Counted from the stretch's first letter, positions 16,301-25,893 are shown. The stretch is DNA of 64,000 bases from Streptomyces tirandamycinicus (GCF_003097515.1 NZ_CP029188.1:248001-312000); one strand, 5' to 3'. Numbers and translations are program-made. Notes: a model not told the origin generated them from the sequence alone.

Positions 16301-18020
16301 AGGCCGACGGGCGCAGGAAGCGCTTCAGCCTCGTCAGCGGCCAGGTGTTGATGACGTCGTCCTTGGTGAGCCAGCCGCGCTGGGCCGTCGCCACCCCGTA
16401 CCGCATATAGGGCAGATGGGTGGTGGAGTGCGCGTCGGAGTCGATGGCGAAGCGCACTCCGTGGCGCTTGGCGCGCAGGATGTCCTCGTCGCCGAGGTCG
16501 AGCCGCTCGGGGTGGGCGTTGATCTCCAGGGCGGTGCCCGTACGGGCGCAGGCGGCGAAGACGGCGTCGAAGTCGGCGTCGACGGGGGGCCGTTTGCCGA
16601 TCCTGCGGGTGGTGGGGTGGCCGATGACGGAGACGTACGGGTTCTCGCACGCCCGGACGAGGCGGCGGGTGAGGGCGTCCCGGCTCTGGTTGAAGTGGGA
16701 GTGGATCGAGGCCACGCAGACGTCGAAGCCCGCGAGGAAGTCGCCGGGCCAGTCCACGTCCCCGTCGGGGCCGATGTTGAGTTCGGTGCCGTGCAGCAGT
16801 CTCATGCCCCGGTGCGCGCGGTCGAGTTCGCGGACGCGCTGCCGCTGGGCGAGCGCCTTCTCCTTCGTCATGCGCTGCATGGCGAGGTCCGGGGCGTGGT
16901 CGGTCACCGCGTAGTAGGAGTATCCGCGGGCCGCGGCCGCTGCGACCATCTCCTCGAGCGGGGCCAGACCGTCGGTGAGATCGGTGTGGGTGTGCAGATC
17001 GCCGCGGATGTCGTCCTCGGCGACCGGCTCCGGCAGTTCACCGCGGAGCGCGGCGGCGATCTCGCCGCGGTCCTCGCGCAGGGTCGGGGGGATCCAGGGC
17101 AGGCCGAGGCGTGCGTAGATCTCCTCCTCCGTCGAGGAGACGATCCGCTCGCCGCTCTCGGCGTCGAACAGGCCGTACTCGGACAGCTTGAGCCCCTGGC
17201 GCACGGCGATCTCGCGGGTGCGGATGTTGTGCGCCTTGGAGCCGGTGAAGTACTGCAGTCCCGCCCCCCAGGATTCGGGCGGCAGCACCCGCAGGTCGAC
17301 CTGGAGCCCTTTCGTGGTGCGGATGGACGTCTTCTTCGCCCCGTGGGCGATCACCTCGGCGGTGTACGGGAGGGCGGCGAGCGCGTCCATGAAGGGGGCG
17401 GAGTCGTCCGCGGCGACGAGGATGTCGATGTCCCCGATGGTCTCGCGCATCCGGCGCAGCGATCCGGCGTAGGCACTCCGCTCGCACCCCTCGATACGGG
17501 ACATCTCGGCGACGATCCGCTCGGCCGCGTCCATGGCGGCGTTGAGCAGGATCCGGCTGCCGGCCTTCTGCATGAGCGCGATGCCGTGGAGGATGTTCGC
17601 CTCCGTCTTCTCGCCGAAGCCCTTCAGATCGCGCAGCCGCTCCTCGTGGACGGCGTCGAGCAGCCCGTCCACGGACGAGATGCCCAGCTCCTCGTACAGG
17701 ACCAGAGCCTTCCTGGGCCCGAGCGTGGGGATGGCGACGAGCTCGCGGACCCCGGCGGGGATGGACCGGCGCCGCTCCTCCACGGCGGAGATCCGCCCGG
17801 ACGCCAGATACTCCACGATCTTGTCGGCGATGGACCGGCCGACGTTGGGGATCTCCCGCAGACCCTTGAGGTCGAGGGTCGCCACGTCGGCGGGCCAGCC
17901 GCCGATCGCGCGTGCGGCCTTCTCGTAGGAGCGGGCCCGGAAGGCGTCGCCGCCGGTGATGGCGATGAGGTCGGCATACTCCTGGAGGATCGCCTCGATC
18001 TCTTCGTTCGCCCTGGGCAT
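16299..18020 (-). CDS. polX: DNA polymerase X family protein with PHP domain
   Basis: 573 residues. The N-terminal third has the DNA-binding helix-hairpin-helix text IPNVGRSIADKI, the middle has the polymerase palm motif GDIDILV (about residue 197) with two of the metal-binding Asp residues, and the C-terminal third is a PHP phosphoesterase domain with DLHTHTDLTDG (about 340), EINAHPERLD and IDSDAHST. Domain order and length match bacterial PolX, a gap-filling repair polymerase with 3'-5' exonuclease from the PHP domain. ATG at 18020. It stands alone, convergent with the Pel-like locus. Confidence 0.93.
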   Translation of the reverse strand: MPRANEEIEAILQEYADLIAITGGDAFRARSYEKAARAIGGWPADVATLDLKGLREIPNVGRSIADKIVEYLASGRISAVEERRRSIPAGVRELVAIPTLGPRKALVLYEELGISSVDGLLDAVHEERLRDLKGFGEKTEANILHGIALMQKAGSRILLNAAMDAAERIVAEMSRIEGCERSAYAGSLRRMRETIGDIDILVAADDSAPFMDALAALPYTAEVIAHGAKKTSIRTTKGLQVDLRVLPPESWGAGLQYFTGSKAHNIRTREIAVRQGLKLSEYGLFDAESGERIVSSTEEEIYARLGLPWIPPTLREDRGEIAAALRGELPEPVAEDDIRGDLHTHTDLTDGLAPLEEMVAAAAARGYSYYAVTDHAPDLAMQRMTKEKALAQRQRVRELDRAHRGMRLLHGTELNIGPDGDVDWPGDFLAGFDVCVASIHSHFNQSRDALTRRLVRACENPYVSVIGHPTTRRIGKRPPVDADFDAVFAACARTGTALEINAHPERLDLGDEDILRAKRHGVRFAIDSDAHSTTHLPYMRYGVATAQRGWLTKDDVINTWPLTRLKRFLRPSA

Positions 18021-18150
18021 GGGTCCAGCGTCACACGGCGGACGGACGGCCGCCGGACGGGCCCCTGATGGGCCCCGGACGGGCCCACCGGGCGGGTCGC
18101 CGCGGTGGGGAGGACGGACGGAGGGCACCCCGTGCCCGGGGGGCGGGGTC

Positions 18151-19668
18151 CTATCGGGCGCCCGGCGGGCCGGGGGTGCCGGAGGTGCCCGGCAGGCCGG
18201 AGGTGCCAGAGGAGCCAGAAGTACCCGGGGAGCCGGAGGTACCCGGCGGGCCGGAGGTGCCGGAGGTGCCCGGCGGGCCGGAAGTGCCGGAGGAGCCGGA
18301 GGTGCCCGGCGGGCCGGAGGTGCCAGAGGAGCCGGAGGTGCCCGGCGGGCCACCGCCGGCCGCGGGCTCCCGTGCCGGCGGCTCGGCGGCCCCGTCGGCG
18401 TCCTGGGCCAGGAACTCCACGACGGCGAGCGCGAAGAGCAGCGCGAGGGCCAGCCCGACCACGACCCAGGCGGTGGGGTACGTCCAGAAGACGTACGCCA
18501 GCACGGCGGCGGCGACCAGCACCCAGGTGATCCACGTCCGGTACCGGCGGACCCAGGGGCCCACGGGGCCGGTTCGCAGGCCCGCGCGGTCCGCCGTGGC
18601 CCGGGTGGCGGCGATCCCCGAGGTCCACAGCTGCCGGACGAGACCCGCGTACCGGCCCGGCCCGGTGAGCCAGGCGGCGAGGGCGACGACGACGCCGAGC
18701 ATCACGATGTTGCGGATCGTGCCGCGCAGGAAGCGGACGAGGGCGTCGAACACGGCCTCCGCCGCGGGCTGGGACACGCCCTTGGGCAGGGAGTCCAGGT
18801 AGATCAGCCGGAAGACGGCCAGGCCCGCGCCCAGCAGCGCGGTCGCGACCGCGACGCCGAGCGCGGCCGCCACCAGGGCCCTCCGGCGGCGCGCGGCCAG
18901 GAGCACCCCGGCGGCGATCAGCACCACGCCCACGACGGGCAGCCAGGTGCCCGCGGCCTGGAGCAGCCGGAACGCGGTCTTGACCCGGCCGACCTCCTCG
19001 GACTGGACGACGGTGAAGTCGGTGTGGATGTCGGGGATGTTCTGGGCGATGGTGAGCCCCTCGTTCACCAGCCCCTGTTTGACCTCCTCGATCACGGGCG
19101 CGAGGTCGATCTTGACCGCGTTGTCGGTGAGCACGATGGCGCCGCCGCCACTGCCGGTGAGGGCCTTGACCACCGCGGCGTGGATCTCCCGGTTCGCCTC
19201 GGTCCAGATCCTCTGGAAGACGTCGGAGGCGACGACGTCCTGGACACGCGCCTGGACGAAGCTGCGGACGGCGTTCTCCAGGGCGCCGCCGATGCCGCCG
19301 ATCAGGGCGTCCAGACGGGGGCGGTCGGCCGGGGCCACCTCCTCCAGCAGCTTGGGGATGTCGATGTGCTCCATCACGACGTCCGTGACCCGGGCGGCGA
19401 CGGCGGCCTGCACGGCGGGGTCGGAGGCGAGCGGGGCGACGGTGGCGACATAGCGGTCGGTGTCGCTCACCTCGCTGTCGGCCCAGGTGGCGACGGCACT
19501 GAGCGGGGCGAGGAGGCAGCCGAGGACGATCAGGACCGCGGCGAGGGCCGAGCGTGCCCGGTGCCGCGGCGGCCGGGCCGGGGGCTTCTCCCGGGCCTCC
19601 AGGGCCGCGATCCGGGCCCGCAACTGCTCCAGGTCGCGTCCCTCGGAGCCGGTGGTTCCGTCCGGCAT
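18151..19668 (-). CDS. Membrane protein with collagen-like Gly-X-Y tail
   Basis: 505 residues. A short coiled stretch (LEQLRARIAALEARE) precedes the first membrane span at about 42-62. A soluble region of about 190 residues follows, then spans near 250-265, 275-295, 330-345, 385-400 and 408-428. The last 66 residues are 22 perfect Gly-X-Y triplets, mostly GTS, GPP and GSS. The body resembles a conserved actinobacterial integral membrane protein of unknown function. With six spans and an N-terminus inside, the tail would face the cytoplasm; a different topology would put it outside. GGAGGA lies 6 bases before the ATG at 19668, a very good site. Confidence 0.82.
   Translation of the reverse strand: MPDGTTGSEGRDLEQLRARIAALEAREKPPARPPRHRARSALAAVLIVLGCLLAPLSAVATWADSEVSDTDRYVATVAPLASDPAVQAAVAARVTDVVMEHIDIPKLLEEVAPADRPRLDALIGGIGGALENAVRSFVQARVQDVVASDVFQRIWTEANREIHAAVVKALTGSGGGAIVLTDNAVKIDLAPVIEEVKQGLVNEGLTIAQNIPDIHTDFTVVQSEEVGRVKTAFRLLQAAGTWLPVVGVVLIAAGVLLAARRRRALVAAALGVAVATALLGAGLAVFRLIYLDSLPKGVSQPAAEAVFDALVRFLRGTIRNIVMLGVVVALAAWLTGPGRYAGLVRQLWTSGIAATRATADRAGLRTGPVGPWVRRYRTWITWVLVAAAVLAYVFWTYPTAWVVVGLALALLFALAVVEFLAQDADGAAEPPAREPAAGGGPPGTSGSSGTSGPPGTSGSSGTSGPPGTSGTSGPPGTSGSPGTSGSSGTSGLPGTSGTPGPPGAR
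18154..18351 (-). repeat. Collagen-like 9/18-bp repeat in coding sequence
   Basis: 198 bases encode 22 consecutive Gly-X-Y triplets at the C-terminus of the membrane protein. Ten of the triplets are GTS, separated mostly by GPP or GSS, so the DNA repeats with periods of 9 and 18 bp. Such arrays change length easily between strains. Confidence 0.9.
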
Positions 19669-19987
19669 GCGCACTCCTCCGCTGTCGGCAGGCTGACCAC
19701 AGCAGACCCCGGGGGGCGTTGGTGCGCGAGCCGGGGAGGGCCGCTCAGGTGAGGCCCGGGAGGCCGCCCGCCCGGGAACGGCCGAAGGCGGCCGGGCCCC
19801 GCCCCCGGCGGGGCGGGCCGCCCGGGCGCGGGGCGCCGGCCCGCCGTGCGTCCGTCGCCCAGGAGGCCGGCGGCGCGGTGCCGTGCGCGGAGGCCGGGCG
19901 GCGCGGCGCCAGCGGACGGCCGAGCGCAGCCCGGGCCGCCGGGCCGTGCCGACTTGCCCCCGGCCCCTCAGGGGCGATCGTTGGTAT
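19669..19987. other. GC-rich divergent intergenic region
   Basis: 319 bases between the collagen-tailed membrane protein (minus) and a phosphatase gene (plus). Extremely GC-rich. It contains a strong short hairpin GCCCCGCC-CCC-GGCGGGGC at 19796-19814. The region should hold two promoters, none of which I can define. No gene is supported. Confidence 0.5.
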
Positions 19988-22060
19988 GTGGACGGAGACG
20001 ACGCGCGACGGGATGCGGCGATCCTCGACGCCCTCTTCACACAGGCGCCGTTCGGCCTCTTCCTGTGTGACGGTGAACTGCGTGTCGTCCGCTTCAACAG
20101 CGCCGCGCCCGGGGTGCACGGCGTCCCTCCCGAGGAGGTTCTGGGCAGGACCGTCGCCGAACTCACCGAGGGCCTCACAAGCGAACCGGTCGTCGCGTGG
20201 GCGGAGGAGGCACTCCGCACGGGCGCGGTCGTCCGCGACCGCCTGATCAGAGGCAGGCCCCCGGCCGGCTCCGACCGGGACATGGCCGTCTCGCTCTCGC
20301 TGTTCCGGCTGGAGGGATCCGGCGGCGAGACGCTCGGCCTGGCGGCCGTCGTCGAGGACGTCACGGAACGCGAGGCGGCCCTCGGGCGGCTGGGCCTGCT
20401 GAACGCGGCCCGGGAGTCGATCGGCACGAGCCTCGACGCGTACCGCACGGCGGCGGAGCTCGTGGACGTGCTCGTCCCCGGGCTCGCCGACGCGGCGGCG
20501 GTGGACCTGCTCGACGACGCGCTGCGCGGACGGCCGCTGCGGCCGGGTCCGGTGCCCGCGGACACGCCGCTGCGCCGGGCCGCGTTCCGGTCCGTGCTCG
20601 GCGATGAGCGGGGGCCGCCGATGGGCGGGCTCAACACGTTCGGCGCGCACACCCCGTACTCCCAGGTCCTGAACGACCTGACGCCGCGTCTGATCACGGG
20701 CGTCGACGCCGGTGACGCCTGGCTGGGCGCGGACCCCGCACGGGGGGACCCCATCGTGTCGGCCGGCGTCCACTCCCTGGTGGTGGTGCCGCTGGCGCTG
20801 CGGGAGACGGTGCTGGGCGTCGCGGCCCTGTACCGCTTCGAACGTCCCGAGCTGTTCGAGGACGCGGATCTCGCGCTGGCGGCGGAACTGGTGACCAAGG
20901 CCGCCCTGCACCTCGGCAACGCCTGCAGTTTCGCCCGGGAGCGCACGGTGGCCCGGGCGCTGCAGCAGGGGCTGATGCCGGGGCGGCCGCCCGAGCTGAC
21001 CGCGGTGGACACTGCCTGTGCGTATCTCCCCGAGAGCGCCGGAGGCGACTGGTACGACGTCATCCCGCTGTCCGGCGCCAGGGTCGCCCTGGTCGTGGGC
21101 GACGTCGCCGGGCACGGCATCGAGGCCGCCGCCACCATGGGCCAGCTGCGCACGGCCCTGCGGACGCTCGCCCTGCAGGACCTGGAGCCCGGGGAACTGC
21201 TCGGCCGGCTCGACGAGACGGCCGCATTCCTCACCCGGACGCGTTCGCCCGTCGGCCAGGGCGACGAGACCACCCACGACCACCTCGCCACCTGCGTCTG
21301 CCTGGTCTACGACCCGGTGTCCCGGGTGTGCACCGCCGCCCGGGCCGGCCATCCGCTTCCCGTGGTGCTGGGGCCGGACGGCTCGGCCCTGGACTTCGAC
21401 GTACCCGAAGGGCCGCCGCTGGGCGCGGCGGGCGCCGGCTACGCGTCGGCGACCACCCTGCTTCCCGAGTCCACCCTGCTGGCGCTCTACACCAACGGCC
21501 TGGTGAACACCGACGGCCGGGACGGGGCGACGTCCCGGGCACGGCTGCACCGGATCCTCGCCCAGCCCGAGGAGTCCCTCGGACGGCTCTGCGACTCGGC
21601 GGTCTACGAGCTGGTGCCGCGTCTGCCGCGGGAGGACGCGGTGCTGCTGCTCGCCCGGACCCGCGCCCTGTCCGCCGACCGGGTCACCAGCTGGACGCTG
21701 CCCCGGGACGCCTCGGTCGTCTCCACCGCCCGGCGGCTGATCGAGCACCAGCTCCAGGCGTGGGAGATGACGGACGCCGTCTCCACCACCGAACTGATCG
21801 TCAGCGAGCTGCTGTCCAACGCGATCCGCTACGGGCAGGGCCCGATCAGGCTGAGAGTGATCCTCGACCGCTCGCTGATCTGCGAGGTGTCGGACGCCAG
21901 CAGCACCTCACCGCACATGCGCCATGCCACCGAGACGGACGAAGGGGGCCGTGGATTGTTCATCGTCATGCAGCTCAGTGACCGGTGGGGCACCCGGACC
22001 ACCGGGGACGGCAAGACCATCTGGTCGGAACAGGTGATCCCGCACGGCCCCGCCCGGTAG
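19988..22060 (+). CDS. PAS/GAF-PP2C-HATPase regulator with altered metal site
   Basis: About 690 residues. Order: PAS domain (about 10-140, ALFTQAPFGLFLCDGELRV), GAF domain (about 150-320), RsbU/SpoIIE-type PP2C phosphatase (about 330-550, GGDWYDVIPL and GDVAGHG), and an RsbW-like ATPase (about 560-690, ELLSNAIRYG and GGRGLF). This class dephosphorylates or binds anti-sigma antagonists and so controls stress sigma factors. The usual LYTDGLVE motif reads LYTNGLVN (N503), removing an Asp that normally binds metal, and the final DD pair reads ED. The start is uncertain: I use GTG at 19988, but its AGGGG is 13 bases away and a longer form is possible. Confidence 0.85.
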   Translation: MDGDDARRDAAILDALFTQAPFGLFLCDGELRVVRFNSAAPGVHGVPPEEVLGRTVAELTEGLTSEPVVAWAEEALRTGAVVRDRLIRGRPPAGSDRDMAVSLSLFRLEGSGGETLGLAAVVEDVTEREAALGRLGLLNAARESIGTSLDAYRTAAELVDVLVPGLADAAAVDLLDDALRGRPLRPGPVPADTPLRRAAFRSVLGDERGPPMGGLNTFGAHTPYSQVLNDLTPRLITGVDAGDAWLGADPARGDPIVSAGVHSLVVVPLALRETVLGVAALYRFERPELFEDADLALAAELVTKAALHLGNACSFARERTVARALQQGLMPGRPPELTAVDTACAYLPESAGGDWYDVIPLSGARVALVVGDVAGHGIEAAATMGQLRTALRTLALQDLEPGELLGRLDETAAFLTRTRSPVGQGDETTHDHLATCVCLVYDPVSRVCTAARAGHPLPVVLGPDGSALDFDVPEGPPLGAAGAGYASATTLLPESTLLALYTNGLVNTDGRDGATSRARLHRILAQPEESLGRLCDSAVYELVPRLPREDAVLLLARTRALSADRVTSWTLPRDASVVSTARRLIEHQLQAWEMTDAVSTTELIVSELLSNAIRYGQGPIRLRVILDRSLICEVSDASSTSPHMRHATETDEGGRGLFIVMQLSDRWGTRTTGDGKTIWSEQVIPHGPAR

Positions 22061-22192
22061 GGTCCACGCACACCAGAGCGACCGGGGGTGTCCGCCGCCC
22101 TCCGTCCTGACTCGCCCGGAGGGTCCCGGGAGGGACAGCATGGAGGGAGGACGGCCCTCGGCGGCTGCCCGCGCGAGGAGGCGGAACAATCG

Positions 22193-24643
22193 GTGACCAG
22201 GCATCGCTTTGCGTTCTGCGGGGCTGAGCTGGCCGCTGTCTACGTCCTCGCCGGCGGGGGCCGCGAGCTCCACCTCGCCGAGCTGACCGGCGACCGCGGG
22301 ATGCTGTACGGCCTGCCGGCGATCATCGCCGTGGAGGGCCACTCGCCCGCCGCCGAGGCGTACCGCGCCGGCCGCCCGCTCTGGCTGGACCCCAAGGAAC
22401 TGGCGGCGTACGTGGAGCTCGACCCGCACCACTTCCCCGGCCGCCGGGGGGAGGCGGTGGAGACCACGGCGCGGATATCGCTCGGGGCGCTGCCGCTGGG
22501 GCGGGGCGCCAACGAGCTGGGCTGCCTGATCGTGGCGGGCGATGTCCCCGACGGCTTCAGCCCCGACCGCCGGGCGCTGCTGGAGCTCTACGCCGACCAG
22601 GTCGCCGCCGGGCTGGAATCGGCCGCCGCCCGGGTGCCCGGCCGCACACCGCCGCAGACGCAGCTCGCGCAGGCCGCCCTGGTACCCCTGCGGGGCGGCG
22701 CGTTCATCCTGGAGCTGAGCACCGGCCGCATGGAGGCCCACGCGTATGTGCTGGAGCTCCTCGGCGTGCCCCCGGAGGAGTTCGACGGGCGGGTGGAGAC
22801 CCTGCTGGCCAGCGCGGTCCCCGACGACATCCCGGCGCTGATGCAGATCGTCGAACCGGGGCGGATGTCCGCCGCCACCGAGCAGCTGGCGTTCCGGATC
22901 CGGCGGCCGGGCGGCGAGCTGCGCTGGCTGGGTCTGCGCTGCCGGGTCGAGGTCAACGGGGACGGGACCCCGGAGCGGGTGCTGGGTGTGGTGGCGGACG
23001 CGGCGTATCTGCGGCCCAGTGCCGACGAGGTCTCGGTGGTGCAGCGACTGTCGGCCAAACTGGCGGGGGCGAGCACCATCCGGGAGGTCAGCCGGCTGGT
23101 GGTGGCCGCGCTGAGCGGTCCGCTGCAGGCGAGCCGGGTCGCGGTCGCCGAGCGGGAGGGCGACCGGCTGGTGGTCACCATCCTGGACCCGCCGGAACCC
23201 GACGCCTGGCCCGCGGTCTGGCGCTCCGAGTGGCGCTCCGAGTGGCCGGACCTGTCGATCCACGACCTGCCCACGCTCGAGGCCGCGTTGCGCGAGGGCC
23301 ATGTGAGCCTGTGGCCGGCGGGCGCGGACCTCGAACCGGCTCTGGCGGAGATCGGGCGCGGCGGCCTGGCGGTGCTGCCGCTCCGGGCGGACGGACGCAT
23401 GGTGGGGGTGTGCCTGGTGGGGTGGGACGACGAGCACCGGTTCGACCCGGAGGAGCGGTCGCTGCTGACCGCGGCTGCGGCCCTGGTGGGGCAGGCGCTG
23501 ATGCGGGCCCACGCGCTGGACGCCGGGCACGAGCTCGCCACGATGCTCCAGCGCAGCCTGCTGCCGAGGAAGCTGCCCGAGCTGCCCGGTGGTGAGGCCG
23601 TCGCCCGCTACCTCCCCGCCACGGCGGGGCTGGAGGTCGGGGGCGACTGGTACGACGTCATCCCGCTCGGCGACGGCCATGTGGCCCTGGTGATCGGGGA
23701 CGTGCAGGGGCACAGCGCGGGCGCCGCGACCATCATGGGGCAGATGCGCACGGCCGTCAGGGCGTACGCGGTGGAGGGCCACCCGCCGGACGTGGTGGTC
23801 GCCCGCGCCAACCGGCTGCTGGTCGGCATGGAGACCGACCTGTTCGCCACCTGCCTCTACGTGGACCTCGACATGGAGGAGGGCATCGCCCGGCTGGTAC
23901 GGGCCGGCCATCTGCATCCGGTGATCCGCCATCCCGACGGCAGCACCGAGGAGCTGCTGGTCGAGGGCGGGCCCCCGCTGGGCGTACTCGCCGACGAGGA
24001 GTACCCGATGACGGAGGCGGGTCTGGTGCCCGGCACCCTGCTGACGCTGGTGACGGACGGTCTGGTCGAGTCGGCGACCCTCACCATGGAGGAGGGGGTG
24101 CGCCGGGTGTGCGACACACTCGCCGCGGCCGACCCCTCCGACGCCGGGCGGGTGGCCGACGAGCTGGTCGTGGGCGTGAACCGGCGCGACGACGACGTGG
24201 CGCTGCTGCTGCTCCGCTACGACGGCACCCAGGTGCGGCCGATGCGGACCCACTGGACGGTGTGGCGGCTGCCCAACGCCGTGATGCACGCCCGGCGCTT
24301 CACGGCCCGGACCCTGCGCTCCTGGGGTGCGGAGGAGGAGTTGGACGCGGCCCTGCTGGTCGTGTCCGAGCTGGTCACCAATGCCGTCGCGCACACGCAG
24401 GGCGAGGTGCGGCTCGATCTGACGCTGTCCGCCGACCGCCTGCGGATCGCGGTGAACGACGCCTCGCCCCGCAGCCCCGTCAAGCCCGCCGACCAGGACT
24501 GGGAGGCGACCGGCGGCCGCGGGCTGCTCATCGTCGAGGCCTCGACGGCGTCGTGGGGCGCGGTGCCGCTCAGCGGAGGCAAACAGGTGTGGGCGGAGAT
24601 CCCGCTGGCGCCGCGCGAGCGGCTGGCCAGGGCTTCTCGCTGA
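22193..24643 (+). CDS. GAF/PAS-PP2C-HATPase sigma-control protein
   Basis: About 816 residues. It has a GAF-like domain (about 1-145), a PAS-like domain (about 160-270, with a PAC-like LRWLGLRCRVEVNGDG), a second GAF (about 280-440), an RsbU/SpoIIE phosphatase (about 445-670, GGDWYDVIPL, GDVQGHS, TDGLVE, RRDDDVALLLL) and a C-terminal RsbW-like ATPase domain (SELVTNAVAH, GGRGLL). All phosphatase metal residues look intact, unlike the gene upstream. GTG at 22193 is chosen with GAGGAGG about 11 bases upstream and because the homologous region begins here. 132 bases separate it from the preceding gene, so the two may be co-transcribed. Confidence 0.87.
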   Translation: MTRHRFAFCGAELAAVYVLAGGGRELHLAELTGDRGMLYGLPAIIAVEGHSPAAEAYRAGRPLWLDPKELAAYVELDPHHFPGRRGEAVETTARISLGALPLGRGANELGCLIVAGDVPDGFSPDRRALLELYADQVAAGLESAAARVPGRTPPQTQLAQAALVPLRGGAFILELSTGRMEAHAYVLELLGVPPEEFDGRVETLLASAVPDDIPALMQIVEPGRMSAATEQLAFRIRRPGGELRWLGLRCRVEVNGDGTPERVLGVVADAAYLRPSADEVSVVQRLSAKLAGASTIREVSRLVVAALSGPLQASRVAVAEREGDRLVVTILDPPEPDAWPAVWRSEWRSEWPDLSIHDLPTLEAALREGHVSLWPAGADLEPALAEIGRGGLAVLPLRADGRMVGVCLVGWDDEHRFDPEERSLLTAAAALVGQALMRAHALDAGHELATMLQRSLLPRKLPELPGGEAVARYLPATAGLEVGGDWYDVIPLGDGHVALVIGDVQGHSAGAATIMGQMRTAVRAYAVEGHPPDVVVARANRLLVGMETDLFATCLYVDLDMEEGIARLVRAGHLHPVIRHPDGSTEELLVEGGPPLGVLADEEYPMTEAGLVPGTLLTLVTDGLVESATLTMEEGVRRVCDTLAAADPSDAGRVADELVVGVNRRDDDVALLLLRYDGTQVRPMRTHWTVWRLPNAVMHARRFTARTLRSWGAEEELDAALLVVSELVTNAVAHTQGEVRLDLTLSADRLRIAVNDASPRSPVKPADQDWEATGGRGLLIVEASTASWGAVPLSGGKQVWAEIPLAPRERLARASR

Positions 24644-24869
24644 ACCGGCGCCGGTGCGGGGCGCGCCGGCCGCGGCGGAGCGCGGCGAACGCGACAACGG
24701 ACCGCTCGGAAGGCTGCGGACCGCGGCACCGGACCGGGGCGAGCGCGGCGACCATAGAACAGGACCGGGGCGGGCAGCGGCGACCACGGCACCGGACCGC
24801 GGCGAGCGGCCGGGCGGGGCGACGGTCCCCCGCCCATGGCGCACGGCGAGGCTCACGGCGCCGCTCGCG

Positions 24870-24885
24870 GTCCCGCTAGCGGGAC
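24870..24885 (-). terminator. Perfect palindrome at the end of the LysR gene
   Basis: GTCCCGCT-AGCGGGAC is a perfect 16-bp inverted repeat that includes the TAG stop of the LysR gene. As RNA it would form a GC-rich hairpin at the 3' end. There is no T-run, which is common for Streptomyces terminators. It could also be a protein-binding site. Confidence 0.4.
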
Positions 24886-25820
24886 GGACCGCCGCCCGCG
24901 GCGGCCGGCGTACCCCACTGTTCCCCGATCCGCCCGGCCTGCCTGGTGAGCGCCTCCACCAGCCCGCCGGTGCTGCGCGCCGCGGTGGTACGCAGCACCG
25001 CCACGCTGATCTCCCGCGCGAGCGGCGGTCCGGTCAGTGTGCGCACCGCGACGTCGGAGCGCGGGGTGCCGAGGGCGAGCCGCGGCACGAGGGCGACCCC
25101 CGTGCCCGCGGCGACGAAGCCCTGCACGACCGCGTAGTCGTCGGTGCGCAGGCCGTGCACGGGCTGGAAGCCGTGCCGGGCGCAGGCCCACGAGAGCACG
25201 CGGTCGCAGGGGTCGCGCGGGTCCGCCGAGCCGATCCAGTCGTCGTCCCTCAGTTCGGCCAGCGGCACCTGGGTCAGTCCGGCGCACCGGTGGTCCTGGG
25301 GCATCACCAGCAGCAGCGGATCGGTGAGCAGCGGGTGCAGCTCGAAGTCGTCGTCGAGGTCGAGCCGGTCGCCCGGCTGGGAGAAGACGAGGGCGGCGTG
25401 CAGTTCACGGGCGGCCAGCCCCCTGAGCAGGGCGGGCAGCTCGCCCTCGACGAGGGACACCTGTACGCCCTCCGCGCGTACGGCCTTCACGGCCGGAGGC
25501 AGCAGCAGCGCGCCCGCCGTCGGGAAGGTGCCGATGTGCAGCGTGCGCGCACCTCGCTCGGCCAGGTCCCGGACCTCCCGTTCGGCGAGCCGCAGCCGTT
25601 CGAGCACGGCCTCCGCGTGGGGCAGCAGCGCCGCCCCCAGCTCGGTGAGGGCGGCACCACGCGGGCCGCGCCGCACCAGACGGGCGCCGAAGTGCGCCTC
25701 CAGCACGCCGAGATGGTGGGTGACGGTGGGCTGTGTGTGGTGCAGCGACCGGGCTGCGGCGGCGAGGGAGCCCTCCTGCGCGATGGCCCTCAGCACGGCC
25801 AGCTGGCGAAGCTCGAGCAT
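24876..25820 (-). CDS. LysR-family transcriptional regulator
   Basis: 314 residues. The N-terminal winged helix-turn-helix is clear (LRQLAVLRAIAQEGSLAAAARSL... TQPTVTHHL), followed by a LysR effector-binding domain from about 90 (LHIGTFPTAGALLLPPAV). It is transcribed away from the decarboxylase-like gene with 73 bases between them, so it probably controls that gene and itself. The last residues are Gly/Ala-rich. The ATG at 25820 abuts a palindrome, consistent with autoregulation. The effector is unknown. Confidence 0.92.
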   Translation of the reverse strand: MLELRQLAVLRAIAQEGSLAAAARSLHHTQPTVTHHLGVLEAHFGARLVRRGPRGAALTELGAALLPHAEAVLERLRLAEREVRDLAERGARTLHIGTFPTAGALLLPPAVKAVRAEGVQVSLVEGELPALLRGLAARELHAALVFSQPGDRLDLDDDFELHPLLTDPLLLVMPQDHRCAGLTQVPLAELRDDDWIGSADPRDPCDRVLSWACARHGFQPVHGLRTDDYAVVQGFVAAGTGVALVPRLALGTPRSDVAVRTLTGPPLAREISVAVLRTTAARSTGGLVEALTRQAGRIGEQWGTPAAAGGGPSR

Positions 25821-25833
25821 ATAGACAGTCTAT
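25821..25833. promoter_or_regulatory. Probable LysR operator ATAGAC-A-GTCTAT
   Basis: A perfect 13-bp palindrome (6-1-6) directly upstream of the LysR start and 60 bases before the divergent decarboxylase start. ATA-N7-TAT fits the general LysR box form and lies in the only AT-rich part of the gap. Binding is inferred. Confidence 0.55.
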
Positions 25834-25893
25834 GGAGGGTGCGAGGTAACTCATGTATTCCTCGATATCCCGGCGGCTGCGAGGCTCACCCGC

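Noticed and set aside
18151..21291. A 1046-residue minus-strand protein including the collagen-tailed membrane protein
   Set aside because: The N-terminal half is antisense to the first phosphatase gene. An excellent ribosome site marks the true start at 19668.
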